From NCBI GenBank assembly GCA_031287815.1, contig JAITSM010000116.1, positions 1 through 6,110 on the forward strand: DNA of 6,110 bases, in the 5' to 3' direction. Position numbers and translations under genes: made by a program. Below the pieces are notes generated by a model. It was not told where the DNA came from, did no database searches, and saw only the letters and a list, made by a program, of their open reading frames with translations. This stretch comes from Prevotellaceae bacterium (GTDB lineage: Bacteria > Bacteroidota > Bacteroidia > Bacteroidales > UBA932). Below are positions 1 to 5,671 of the stretch, piece by piece (position 1 is the stretch's first letter; every line of letters begins with the position of its first letter).

Positions 1-109
1 ATAATTGCAACCACAGCGGCATGCTTGCTTCCGCCGTTACCCGCAGCAAAAGCAGCTGTATTTTTAGCCTTATCAGTTTTAGTTTCATATTTTTTTGTAT
101 TTTTGTCAT
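1..109 (-). pseudogene. Possible 5' end of a gene cut by the window edge, with an apparent early frameshift
   Basis: On the minus strand an ATG at 109..107 opens a frame that runs off the window, starting MTKIQKNMKLKLIRLK and continuing with a leucine-rich stretch of unconvincing composition. The neighbouring frame is also open to the edge and looks far more protein-like (KKYETKTDKAKNTAAFAAGN, then GGSKHAAVVAI), but it has no start codon and is preceded by a TAA. One extra A in either A-run just after the ATG (minus-strand runs at 104..100 and 96..90) would join the ATG to that second frame. Either the gene is broken, or reading depends on slippage, or the sequence has an indel. With only about 36 codons visible no family can be named, and the frame choice is inference from composition. 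Confidence 0.3.
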
Positions 110-124
110 CGCTTTAATAAATAA

Positions 125-176
125 GGTGCCAAAGCACCGAAGCTATTATAGCTCCTTTTTCGGGTGCTCCAGCACC
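125..176. repeat. Cluster of three small hairpins, two with identical GGTGC/GCACC stems
   Basis: Three inverted repeats lie in a row: GGTGC (125-129) with GCACC (134-138), AGCTA (141-145) with TAGCT (149-153), and GGTGC (163-167) with GCACC (172-176). The outer two share identical five-base stems, so the left arm of one can also pair with the right arm of the other, allowing an alternative larger fold. On the minus strand the cluster ends 15 bases before the ATG at 109, so it could be a terminator for what lies upstream or affect translation of that gene. The rest of 110-373 shows no convincing gene. Confidence 0.4.
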
Positions 177-222
177 TCAGCCGGTTCAATAGTCACTAGT
201 ATATCTTATTGATCGGCGTGAA

Positions 223-250
223 ACAGGGGCTATATTTATTTTACCCCTGT
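223..250 (-). terminator. 7-bp inverted repeat downstream of the secreted-protein gene, possible terminator
   Basis: ACAGGGG (223-229) pairs with CCCCTGT (244-250) around a 14-base A/T-rich loop. It lies about 120 bases beyond the stop of the minus-strand secreted-protein gene. There is no clear U-run after the stem on the minus strand, so a terminator role is only a guess from position and GC-rich pairing. Confidence 0.3.
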
Positions 251-373
251 GTGGTATGCAAAGAACATTTTAGTTTTTTATGGTTGCGCGGTGAAGCCCT
301 GTGGGGAATATGGCGCAATAAGGGGAGCGTTGGGTGGAAACGCTATTCTTTTTTATATTTTCCCAATTACTTA

Positions 374-1213
374 TTATTCTAATGTCATGTTTTTGCACAT
401 GCAGCATTCCCACGACGGTCCATTACTGAATGTATATGTCATCCACGAATAATACTTGAATCCATATTTGGTTGCGGTTATTTGGCACTGGGTTTCGTTT
501 TGGGTGACTTCACCGAAGTCATCATGCATGTGACTTGGCACGTAAGTATGTCCTTGTTGGTGATGCCAGCAGGGCAGGACGCAGCTTGCAGAGTAAATCG
601 CTTCACATGATTTTTTGCATACACCGCCACAATTTACGTAACCACTATTGCAGCAATCCAACAACCCCGCGCTTTCATTTTCCCCGCCGCACAATATGCC
701 CGGCTCGCCGGTGGCATCGGTGAGGGCGGTTACGATGCCGCCGGTGTAACCGTAGGTGGGTACTTCCAGTGCGCCGGAAGTGGTGGTAATTGTAAACGGC
801 AGCGAGCCTCTTAATATGTAGCCGCCGCTGCCGTCATCCTTTGCATTGGGCGGGAAATCGCTGCCGTAGGCGCACCAGTTGAATTGTCCGGCGGCGTTAC
901 TCAACGTAACGCTGACGGTGGTCAAATTAGCGGTTACGTAAAAGCCCCGTCCGGGTAATGTAGTAGCGTCAATGCCGCCGGCGGTATGCGTAGCCCCGCT
1001 GATGACGGCTTGGGTAAAAGTGCCCGATGTCGTTCCGTCCACAGGGCACAAATCTACGAACACCCACACGCGGTTATTGGCGACGTCGCCTGTCCATTCC
1101 ACGCGGAAGGTTACGGTTTTGTTGGTATAATCCGTCGAAAGCGGCGTGATGTATACATTGGCGCTTGCGGTTATGCCAGCAAGCAAGGCAAAAAAGAAAA
1201 GAATTGTTTTCAT
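374..1213 (-). CDS. Secreted protein with a Cys/His-rich C-terminal region
   Basis: This is a 279-residue exported protein of unknown function. Residues 1-18 form a Sec signal peptide (MKTILFFFALLAGITASA) with an Ala-Ser-Ala cleavage site. Residues from about 20 to 150 look like an all-beta domain rich in Thr and Val (VTFRVEWTGD, VWVFVDLCPVDG, FNWCAYGSDFPPNA, LRGSLPF); I recall similar FNWCAY-type domains in secreted Bacteroidales proteins, but this cannot be verified here. The last roughly 110 residues carry 12 cysteines, including two CC pairs and CGGVCKKSC, and a histidine cluster (WHHQQGH, then HMHDD). This suggests a disulphide-stabilised or metal-binding extracellular module. It sits 11 bases downstream of the lipoprotein gene on the same strand, so the two are probably co-transcribed. 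The ATG at 1213 is chosen because it gives an intact signal peptide; the leader is A/T-rich without a Shine-Dalgarno, as is usual in Bacteroidota. Confidence 0.8.
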   Translation of the reverse strand: MKTILFFFALLAGITASANVYITPLSTDYTNKTVTFRVEWTGDVANNRVWVFVDLCPVDGTTSGTFTQAVISGATHTAGGIDATTLPGRGFYVTANLTTVSVTLSNAAGQFNWCAYGSDFPPNAKDDGSGGYILRGSLPFTITTTSGALEVPTYGYTGGIVTALTDATGEPGILCGGENESAGLLDCCNSGYVNCGGVCKKSCEAIYSASCVLPCWHHQQGHTYVPSHMHDDFGEVTQNETQCQITATKYGFKYYSWMTYTFSNGPSWECCMCKNMTLE

Positions 1214-1224
1214 GATGTTTTGTT

Positions 1225-1398
1225 TTAATTGTTGTTTTGTTGTTCGTCTGAATACCGGAACACGCCGACTGCCGCCGGCTCATCATTGCCTGTATAGTAC
1301 ACAGGAATACTTTCCACATGAGTTGTGGTTGTTTTTTGCGTCGCGCAACCTGTTACCAATAGCAACAAGCCCGCGAAAAGAAGAAGCATTTTTTTCAT
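1225..1398 (-). CDS. Small secreted lipoprotein, 57 residues
   Basis: A short minus-strand gene encodes MKKMLLLFAGLLLLVTGC followed by ATQKTTTTHVESIPVYYTGN and a tail ending in QQNNN, with a TAA stop. The lysine-rich start, the hydrophobic run and the lipobox V15-T16-G17-C18 are a textbook type II signal peptide, so the mature product would be a lipid-anchored peptide of about 40 residues starting at Cys18. No acidic residues follow the cysteine, so there is no obvious Bacteroidota surface-export signal and it may face the periplasm. The sequence has no family I recognise. It is the first gene before the secreted Cys/His-rich protein (11-base gap), suggesting a joint role. A start at Met4 is possible but less likely. 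A long structured segment precedes it. Confidence 0.75.
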   Translation of the reverse strand: MKKMLLLFAGLLLLVTGCATQKTTTTHVESIPVYYTGNDEPAAVGVFRYSDEQQNNN

Positions 1399-1428
1399 AA
1401 TTTTTTATTTTAAAATTGTTATTATTTT

Positions 1429-1605
1429 GTAGCATCAGGGCTGTTTCCAAACACAAACCAACCTTATAAAACAACCCCCTGCTACGAATTTTTGTTCGTT
1501 GCCAATCATTGCAGAAGTTTTTAAGAAGCCTTTTCTGCAATTTGTTTCTTCAACTTTTATTAGGATTTTCCACTGGTTCCACTAAAAAAAATAAAAAGTG
1601 GAAAA
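1429..1605 (-). other. Series of hairpins upstream of the lipoprotein gene (candidate structured leader)
   Basis: No convincing protein is encoded here, but four stems follow one another. GTAGCA (1429-1434) pairs with TGCTAC (1480-1485), extended inward by GGG/CCC and a seven-pair stem including one G-U on the minus-strand RNA. ACGAA (1484-1488) pairs with TTCGT (1495-1499), overlapping the previous stem by two bases. ATTGCAGAA (1508-1516) pairs perfectly with TTCTGCAAT (1533-1541). TTTTCCACT (1566-1574) pairs with AGTGGAAAA (1597-1605), and a second TTCCACT (1577-1583) competes for the same right arm. The stem nearest the gene ends 31 bases before the lipoprotein ATG, followed by an unstructured A/U-rich landing site. 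Strand is assigned from the upstream promoter and is inference. Confidence 0.45.
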
Positions 1606-1620
1606 GGATGTACACTTATC

Positions 1621-1738
1621 AAAAGCCGAGGTTCGCGAAAACCCACTTAGCAAACAAGTAAACAACCCTCTCCACTCTTGGCGAGGTTGCTTTTACTTAT
1701 ATTCATGCTAAGTTGAAATTTTCGCGATTCCGGCTTTT
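1621..1738 (-). ncRNA. 118-base rod-like inverted repeat, candidate structured RNA
   Basis: Five collinear paired blocks fold this segment into one long hairpin: AAAAGCCG (1621-1628) with CGGCTTTT (1731-1738), TCGCGAAAA (1633-1641) with TTTTCGCGA (1719-1727), ACTTAGCA (1645-1652) with TGCTAAGT (1706-1713), AAGTAAA (1656-1662) with TTTACTT (1692-1698), and CAACC plus TC (1663-1670, one bulge) with GA plus GGTTG (1683-1689). That is about 39 pairs with small internal loops and a 12-base apical loop. The perfect minus-strand promoter at 1814-1844 would transcribe it from about 75 bases upstream. A long rod with internal bulges resembles 6S RNA in general shape, but no diagnostic 6S sequence was recognised. 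A transposon-derived repeat or a DNA-level cruciform are alternatives. Confidence 0.5.
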
Positions 1739-1813
1739 TAGGGAATAAAAGTTAAAGCGATATATTTTTTTTATATCAAATTCAAAATGTCAAAGAGCAC
1801 ATAATAACCGCTG

Positions 1814-1844
1814 CAAATATATTACTTTATTTTTTAATTGCAAA
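1814..1844 (-). promoter_or_regulatory. Bacteroidota-type promoter, minus strand
   Basis: Read on the minus strand, TTTG (1844..1841) is followed after exactly 19 bases by TATATTTG (1821..1814), a perfect match to the Bacteroidota housekeeping promoter TTTG-N19-TAnnTTTG. Transcription should begin near 1806-1811 and run toward the long inverted repeat and the lipoprotein gene, whose ATG is about 410 bases away. I found no other perfect match on this strand between here and the lipoprotein gene, so this is the best candidate promoter for that operon or for a separate RNA. Confidence 0.65.
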
Positions 1845-1879
1845 TATTTTTGAGAATTTTTTTTTCGTAAGATAGTGTC

Positions 1880-1937
1880 GGCGCCAGCCACCTCATACTT
1901 CATACTTCATACATCATAATTCATAATCCATAATTCA
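1880..1937. repeat. Intergenic repeat: GGCGCCAGCC core followed by CATACTTCATA-type units
   Basis: GGCGCCAGCC (1880-1889) is followed by imperfect tandem units of the ACTTCAT and CATAATTCATAAT type up to 1937. The same two components occur again between feoB and the CDF gene, and the core recurs after the CDF gene. No gene lies here. Confidence 0.6.
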
Positions 1938-1962
1938 CCCGTCACTCTTCTCCGTTAAAAAA

Positions 1963-1982
1963 AATACCTACAAATAGGTATT
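1963..1982. promoter_or_regulatory. Perfect palindrome AATACCTA-CAAA-TAGGTATT, candidate feoA operator
   Basis: Eight-base perfect arms (1963-1970 and 1975-1982) flank a CAAA spacer. The site ends where the -33 element of the feoA promoter would begin, a position suited to a dimeric repressor or activator. It does not resemble a Fur box, and the inward-facing half-sites (ACCTA / TAGGT) are not a classical DtxR box either. A metal-responsive regulator is likely from context, but which one cannot be named. Confidence 0.5.
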
Positions 1983-2002
1983 AAAAAAACCGTTATTTAG
2001 TT

Positions 2003-2010
2003 TATCTTTG
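2003..2010 (+). promoter_or_regulatory. feoA promoter -7 element TATCTTTG
   Basis: TATCTTTG matches TAnnTTTG perfectly. No TTG-type -33 element sits 19 bases upstream (1980-1983 reads ATTA), so the promoter is weak on that side and the adjacent palindrome may matter for its control. Transcription would start about 2014-2018, which excludes the ATG at 2012 as the translation start. Confidence 0.6.
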
Positions 2011-2029
2011 CATGTTATTTTCTGATAAG

Positions 2030-2269
2030 ATGGCAAAATTACTGAACCAATTCAAAGCGGGGGAACGGGGCAAAGTAGAGAAACTGACGGTGGCCGGCCC
2101 CCTGCGCCGGCGCTTGCTGGACATGGGTATTACGCCCGGCACGGAAATTATCTTTAAAAAAGTCGCGCCGCTCGGCGACCCCGTAGAACTGACCATTCGC
2201 GGCTATAAACTGGCTATCCGCCGCGCCGAAGCTGAAGCCGTGCTGATGAAAACGGAGGACGAACGATGA
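2030..2269 (+). CDS. feoA: FeoA, ferrous iron transport accessory protein
   Basis: FeoA is a small cytoplasmic SH3-like protein needed for Fe(II) uptake by FeoB, which it is thought to contact. The family pattern is clear: MAKLLNQFKAGERGKVEKL, then RRRLLDMGITPGTEI, APLGDPVEL and IRGYKLAIRRAEAEAV. From the ATG at 2030 the product is 79 residues, normal for the family. An in-frame ATG at 2012 would add MLFSDK, but it lies one base after the -7 element and would not be in the transcript, so 2030 is preferred. The stop overlaps the feoB start as ATGA, showing translational coupling. In some bacteria FeoA is fused to FeoB; here the two are separate. Confidence 0.92.
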   Translation: MAKLLNQFKAGERGKVEKLTVAGPLRRRLLDMGITPGTEIIFKKVAPLGDPVELTIRGYKLAIRRAEAEAVLMKTEDER

Positions 2270-4608
2270 AGTTTGCATTGGTGGGCAACCCGAACAGCGG
2301 CAAAACAACCCTCTTCAATACCCTTACCGGCAGCTCCGCCCGGGTGGGCAACTGGCCGGGCGTGACGGTCGATAAAAAGGAAGGCCTCTACAAATGCCGT
2401 GCGCCGCTGGCTTTGGAGCGCGGCGGCGGCGACAACCCGCCGGCCACCAAAATCCATATTGTCGATTTGCCCGGCATCTATTCGCTGTCGCCCTACACGC
2501 CCGAAGAGGTCATCGCGCGGCAGTTTATCGTGGAAGAAAAGCCCGACCTTATTATCAATATTGTGGACGCCACCAACCTTGAACGCAACCTGTACCTCAC
2601 TACGCAATTGCTGGAAATAGACATTCCGGTGGTCGTGGCGTTAAATATGATGGACGTTATCAAACGCGAGGGGGCGGAAATAGATGTGGCGGCGCTGTCC
2701 GGAAAGTTAGGCGTGCCGGTCGTTCCCATTAGCGCCCTGAAGGCCGGCGATGCGCGTACGCTGATGGGAAAGGCGGTAGAAACGCTGGAATATTGGCCGC
2801 CGGCAGGCCATAACCGCCCGGTGGTCGCCGGGCGCTTCCCCTCGCCTTTCGCCGGGCTTTACAACGACGTGCTGCAACAGGTGATGGCGCACGGCATCGG
2901 GCATCCGGTTTTCCATACCATAAAATTACTGGAAAACGACGCAATCGAACTCCTGCACGACACAGGGCTGCTCACCGCCATTCAACAGCGGAAACTCCAA
3001 TTTGAACATTCCGCCACAATCCCTGCCGGCGCATCGCACCCCGCCGTCGACTACGAAGCGGAGATTGCCGACCTGCGCTACAAATTTATCACCAACGAAG
3101 TGAAACCCGCCGTTGTCAAGCGCTACCGGAACAATAGCCTGTCGCAGTCGGAGAAAATCGACCGGTTGCTTACGCACCGGGTGTGGGGCTTGCCGGCGTT
3201 TCTGGGCATCCTGTTTGCGGTGTTCCACCTGATTTTCGCCGCCGATTTCCTGTTTCTGAAACGGCTGGGCGTGCTGAACGAAAGCGTTCCCAGCCTCGGC
3301 GTGCTCTTGCAGGGCTACACCGAGAGCTTGCAAACCTTTGCCGGCGAACAGCTGTCCGGCCTCCTGCAAAGCGCAAACGCCGCGCCATGGGCTACAGGGC
3401 TGCTGGTCGACGGGCTGGTCAACGGCGTCTGCGCCGTACTTACTTTCCTGCCGCAAATATTACTCCTTTTCCTCTTCCTCTCCATTCTCGAAGACACCGG
3501 CTATATGGCGCGCGTGGCCTTTTTAATGGATCGCCCTTTGCGCCGGTTCGGGCTGTCGGGCAAAGCCATTTTGCCGATGCTGATGGGCTTCGGATGCTCC
3601 GTCCCCGCGATGATGGGCACGCGCACGCTCGATAACGAAAAAGAAAAACGCCTCACCCTAATGCTTATTCCCTTCTTCTCCTGCGGCGCAAAGCTGGCGA
3701 TATGGTCGATTATTGTCGCCACGATGTTTCCCGACAATGCCGACTTTGTGGTCTTCGCCATATACGCTACCGGCGTAGCCGTAGCGGTGCTGGCGGCGCT
3801 GGCGCTGAAAAAAACAGTGTTCAAAAACAACCGCTCGAACTTCGTACTGGAGCTTCCGGTATACCGTTTGCCGCGTATCAAAAATACTTCGCTTTACCTC
3901 TGGGAAAAGCTGAAAGGCTTTTTGATTACGGTTACCACCATTGTGGCGGCGGCAACCATCGTGATATGGTTCCTGCAGAACTTTAACTTCCGTTTCGAAC
4001 TGCTCGAACCCGGCGACAGCGCAAACAGCATACTCGGACAAATCGGCTCGTCCATCCGCTGGGTCTTCGCGCCGCTGGGCTTTGCCCAAACCCCCGACAG
4101 CTGGAAACTGATTGTAGCTATTTTAACCGGCCTGATTGCAAAAGAACTGGTCGTAGCCACTATGGGGGTGCTCTACATTCCCGGCTTCAGCGAAGAGGCG
4201 GCGCAAACGCCGGAAGGCGAAAGCTCGCTGATTGCCGTACTGGGCGCGTTGTCGGTATTCTCGCCGCTCACCGCCATGACGTTTATGATTTTTAATCTGC
4301 TCAGCGTACCCTGTTTTGCCGCCGTAGCCACCGCTTTTGCCGAACTGAAAAGCATCAAATGGACGCTCTTCACCCTTTTCTTCTGGTTCACCACCGCATG
4401 GACAGTCAGTTTTATCGTCTACCAGGCCGGCGCGCTGTTCTCGAAAATGAATGTCGCTACGGCGGTAGTATTCTTACTGGCGCTGTCCATCACCGGCGGG
4501 AGCATCGTGTATGCCGTTACCCACAAAAATAACAGGAAATACCGTTGCTCCGGCTGTGACGAATGCGGGGAAAAGTGTTCAGCAGGCAGCAGGAGAATGG
4601 AGAATTGA
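2266..4608 (+). CDS. feoB: FeoB, Fe(II) transporter with N-terminal GTPase domain
   Basis: FeoB is the inner-membrane ferrous iron permease. The N-terminal G domain is complete: G1 GNPNSGKT (residues 7-14), G2 threonine in GNWPGVTVDKKEG (28-40), G3 DLPG (67-70), G4 NMMD (127-130) and G5 SALK (156-159). A helical spacer domain follows, then the membrane part from about residue 306, with the conserved GFGCSVP (441-447) and FFSCGAKL (470-477) segments whose cysteines (444, 473) are the expected ones. More commonly these read GCNVP and SC(G/S)ARLP, so Ser445 and Ala478 are departures. The length of 780 residues is on the long side of normal. The C-terminus carries a cysteine cluster, CSGCDECGEKC (761-771). 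The last codons (RMEN-stop) are formed by an intergenic repeat that begins inside the gene. It starts by a four-base overlap with feoA. Confidence 0.96.
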   Translation: MKFALVGNPNSGKTTLFNTLTGSSARVGNWPGVTVDKKEGLYKCRAPLALERGGGDNPPATKIHIVDLPGIYSLSPYTPEEVIARQFIVEEKPDLIINIVDATNLERNLYLTTQLLEIDIPVVVALNMMDVIKREGAEIDVAALSGKLGVPVVPISALKAGDARTLMGKAVETLEYWPPAGHNRPVVAGRFPSPFAGLYNDVLQQVMAHGIGHPVFHTIKLLENDAIELLHDTGLLTAIQQRKLQFEHSATIPAGASHPAVDYEAEIADLRYKFITNEVKPAVVKRYRNNSLSQSEKIDRLLTHRVWGLPAFLGILFAVFHLIFAADFLFLKRLGVLNESVPSLGVLLQGYTESLQTFAGEQLSGLLQSANAAPWATGLLVDGLVNGVCAVLTFLPQILLLFLFLSILEDTGYMARVAFLMDRPLRRFGLSGKAILPMLMGFGCSVPAMMGTRTLDNEKEKRLTLMLIPFFSCGAKLAIWSIIVATMFPDNADFVVFAIYATGVAVAVLAALALKKTVFKNNRSNFVLELPVYRLPRIKNTSLYLWEKLKGFLITVTTIVAAATIVIWFLQNFNFRFELLEPGDSANSILGQIGSSIRWVFAPLGFAQTPDSWKLIVAILTGLIAKELVVATMGVLYIPGFSEEAAQTPEGESSLIAVLGALSVFSPLTAMTFMIFNLLSVPCFAAVATAFAELKSIKWTLFTLFFWFTTAWTVSFIVYQAGALFSKMNVATAVVFLLALSITGGSIVYAVTHKNNRKYRCSGCDECGEKCSAGSRRMEN

Positions 4609-4637
4609 AAATAGAGAATGGAGAATTGGCTGGCGCC
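4593..4637. repeat. Duplicated GAGAATGGAGAATTG plus GGCTGGCGCC core, running over the feoB stop
   Basis: The 15-base unit GAGAATGGAGAATTG occurs exactly twice (4593-4607 and 4614-4628), and the second copy runs directly into GGCTGGCGCC (4628-4637). The feoB stop codon (4606-4608) lies in the first copy, so the repeat has supplied the end of the gene. The core is shared with the repeats at 1880 and 5686. Confidence 0.65.
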
Positions 4638-4701
4638 GCAATCTTAAATTTTAAAACTTTAATGATAGTCTATGTGCTAATGTCTACAAGCCTATGTTCC
4701 G

Positions 4702-4737
4702 TACTTCATACTTCATAATTTATAATTCATAATTCCC
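4702..4737. repeat. CATACTTCATAATTC-type repeat abutting the CDF start codon
   Basis: Imperfect tandem units (ACTTCAT, CATAATTTATAATTCATAAT) fill the bases directly before the ATG at 4738 and match the kind of repeat at 1893-1937. They leave an A/T-rich leader without a Shine-Dalgarno. No perfect promoter was seen in 4609-4737, so the transporter may be read through from feoAB. Confidence 0.55.
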
Positions 4738-5637
4738 ATGTCCCACACTCATTCCTCCACCCCCGCTTCTACCGGCGACATAAAAACTTCCACCCGGAAC
4801 ATAAAAGTGGCGTTTTTCCTGAACCTTTCGTTCAGCATTATTGAAGTCATCGGCGGCTTTTTCACCAACAGCGTCGCCATTCTTTCCGATGCGCTCCATG
4901 ACTTCGGCGACAGTTTTTCGCTCGCCCTGGCATGGTATTTCCAAAAGGTATCGAAGAAGAAAAGAGATGCGAAATACTCTTACGGTTACCGCCGGTTCTC
5001 GCTACTGGGCGCGTTTATCAACTCGGTGGTATTGCTTTTGGGGTCGTTTTTCGTTATCAGCGAAAGCGTGCAGCGCCTGCTGTCGCCACAGGCAGCCGAC
5101 GCCAAAGGCATGCTGTTTTTAGCCATCGCCGGCATTGTGATTAACGGCATAGCCATGCTGCGCCTCAAAAAGGGGCATTCCCTGAACGAGCGCACCGTCA
5201 GCCTGCACCTCCTGGAAGACGTGCTCGGCTGGATCGCCGTGCTTATCGGCAGCATCGTGATGCTGTTTGTAGAGGTACCCATATTAGACCCCCTCCTCTC
5301 GCTGGGCATTGCCTGCTATATCCTTTTCAACATTTATCATAATTTGCGCGACACCCTGCGGGTGGTATTGCAGGGAACGCCTGAAAACGTTTCCTGCGAA
5401 GCCGTCGAAACGGCGCTGCAAAATCTGCCCGGCGTAAAATCCATCCACGACCTTCACCTCTGGACGCTGGACGGCGAATACAATATCTCCTCGCTGCATG
5501 TGGTCGTCGAGCCGGCCTTGAGCCATCAGGAGATTAGCATCCTCAAGCAACAAATCAAAGACGCCCTCCTGCACCTGCGCATCCAGCATGTTACCATAGA
5601 AACAGAGCAGGTAGATGAAAGCTGCGAATTTAGTTGA
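4738..5637 (+). CDS. Cation diffusion facilitator family transporter (CzcD/ZitB-like, probably Zn2+ efflux)
   Basis: This 299-residue inner-membrane protein should export divalent metal, probably zinc, by proton antiport. Six membrane helices span about residues 22-205. The transport site is intact: Asp51, His54 and Asp58 in TM2 (SDALHDFGD) and His157 and Asp161 in TM5 (HLLEDVLGW); the HxxxD pair in both helices is typical of zinc-type members. YSYGYRRFSLLGAFIN marks the TM2-TM3 region. The TM4-TM5 loop has only one histidine (KKGHSLNE), and the N-terminus has a small SHTHS motif. The cytosolic ferredoxin-like C-terminal domain contains IHDLHLWTLDGEYNISSLHV. The length is normal. The ATG at 4738 is the only reasonable start. 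It lies 129 bases after feoB on the same strand, pairing iron import with metal efflux; shared transcription is possible but not shown. Exact metal choice cannot be read from sequence. Confidence 0.93.
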   Translation: MSHTHSSTPASTGDIKTSTRNIKVAFFLNLSFSIIEVIGGFFTNSVAILSDALHDFGDSFSLALAWYFQKVSKKKRDAKYSYGYRRFSLLGAFINSVVLLLGSFFVISESVQRLLSPQAADAKGMLFLAIAGIVINGIAMLRLKKGHSLNERTVSLHLLEDVLGWIAVLIGSIVMLFVEVPILDPLLSLGIACYILFNIYHNLRDTLRVVLQGTPENVSCEAVETALQNLPGVKSIHDLHLWTLDGEYNISSLHVVVEPALSHQEISILKQQIKDALLHLRIQHVTIETEQVDESCEFS

Positions 5638-5671
5638 AAATGGAAAATGCCCTTCGGGCGATGAAGAGTTG

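Noticed and set aside
98..105. Plus-strand TATTTTTG resembling a -7 promoter element
   Set aside because: There is no -33 partner at the right distance and no plus-strand gene downstream; T-runs create such matches easily.
21..212. 63-codon plus-strand frame, hydrophobic
   Set aside because: It is antisense to A-rich codons of the possible minus-strand gene; its Phe/Ile/Ser richness follows from T-runs, and no ribosome-binding or promoter signal supports it.
1283..1540. 85-codon minus-strand frame starting at a TTG and overlapping the lipoprotein gene
   Set aside because: It overlaps the lipoprotein gene in another frame, the lipoprotein has a perfect signal and lipobox, and the first part of the frame coincides with paired stems, so it is better explained as structured non-coding sequence.
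1621..1738. Integron attC site, 4.5S/SRP RNA, tmRNA or RNase P RNA as identity of the long inverted repeat region
   Set aside because: The conserved integron core (GTTRRRY), the SRP tip motif, a tmRNA tag or T-arm and the RNase P core sequences were looked for and not seen.
1759..1777. GATATA/TATATC hairpin in the putative leader
   Set aside because: Six A/T pairs around a homopolymer are expected by chance in such AT-rich DNA.
1893..1937. CRISPR array suggested by repeated CATACTTCAT units
   Set aside because: Units are short, imperfect and directly tandem, with no unique spacers; no cas gene is in the window.
2203..4394. Several frames of 70 to 176 codons antisense to, or overlapping, feoB
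   Set aside because: They are shadows of a GC-rich real gene with intact GTPase motifs; none has a recognisable domain.
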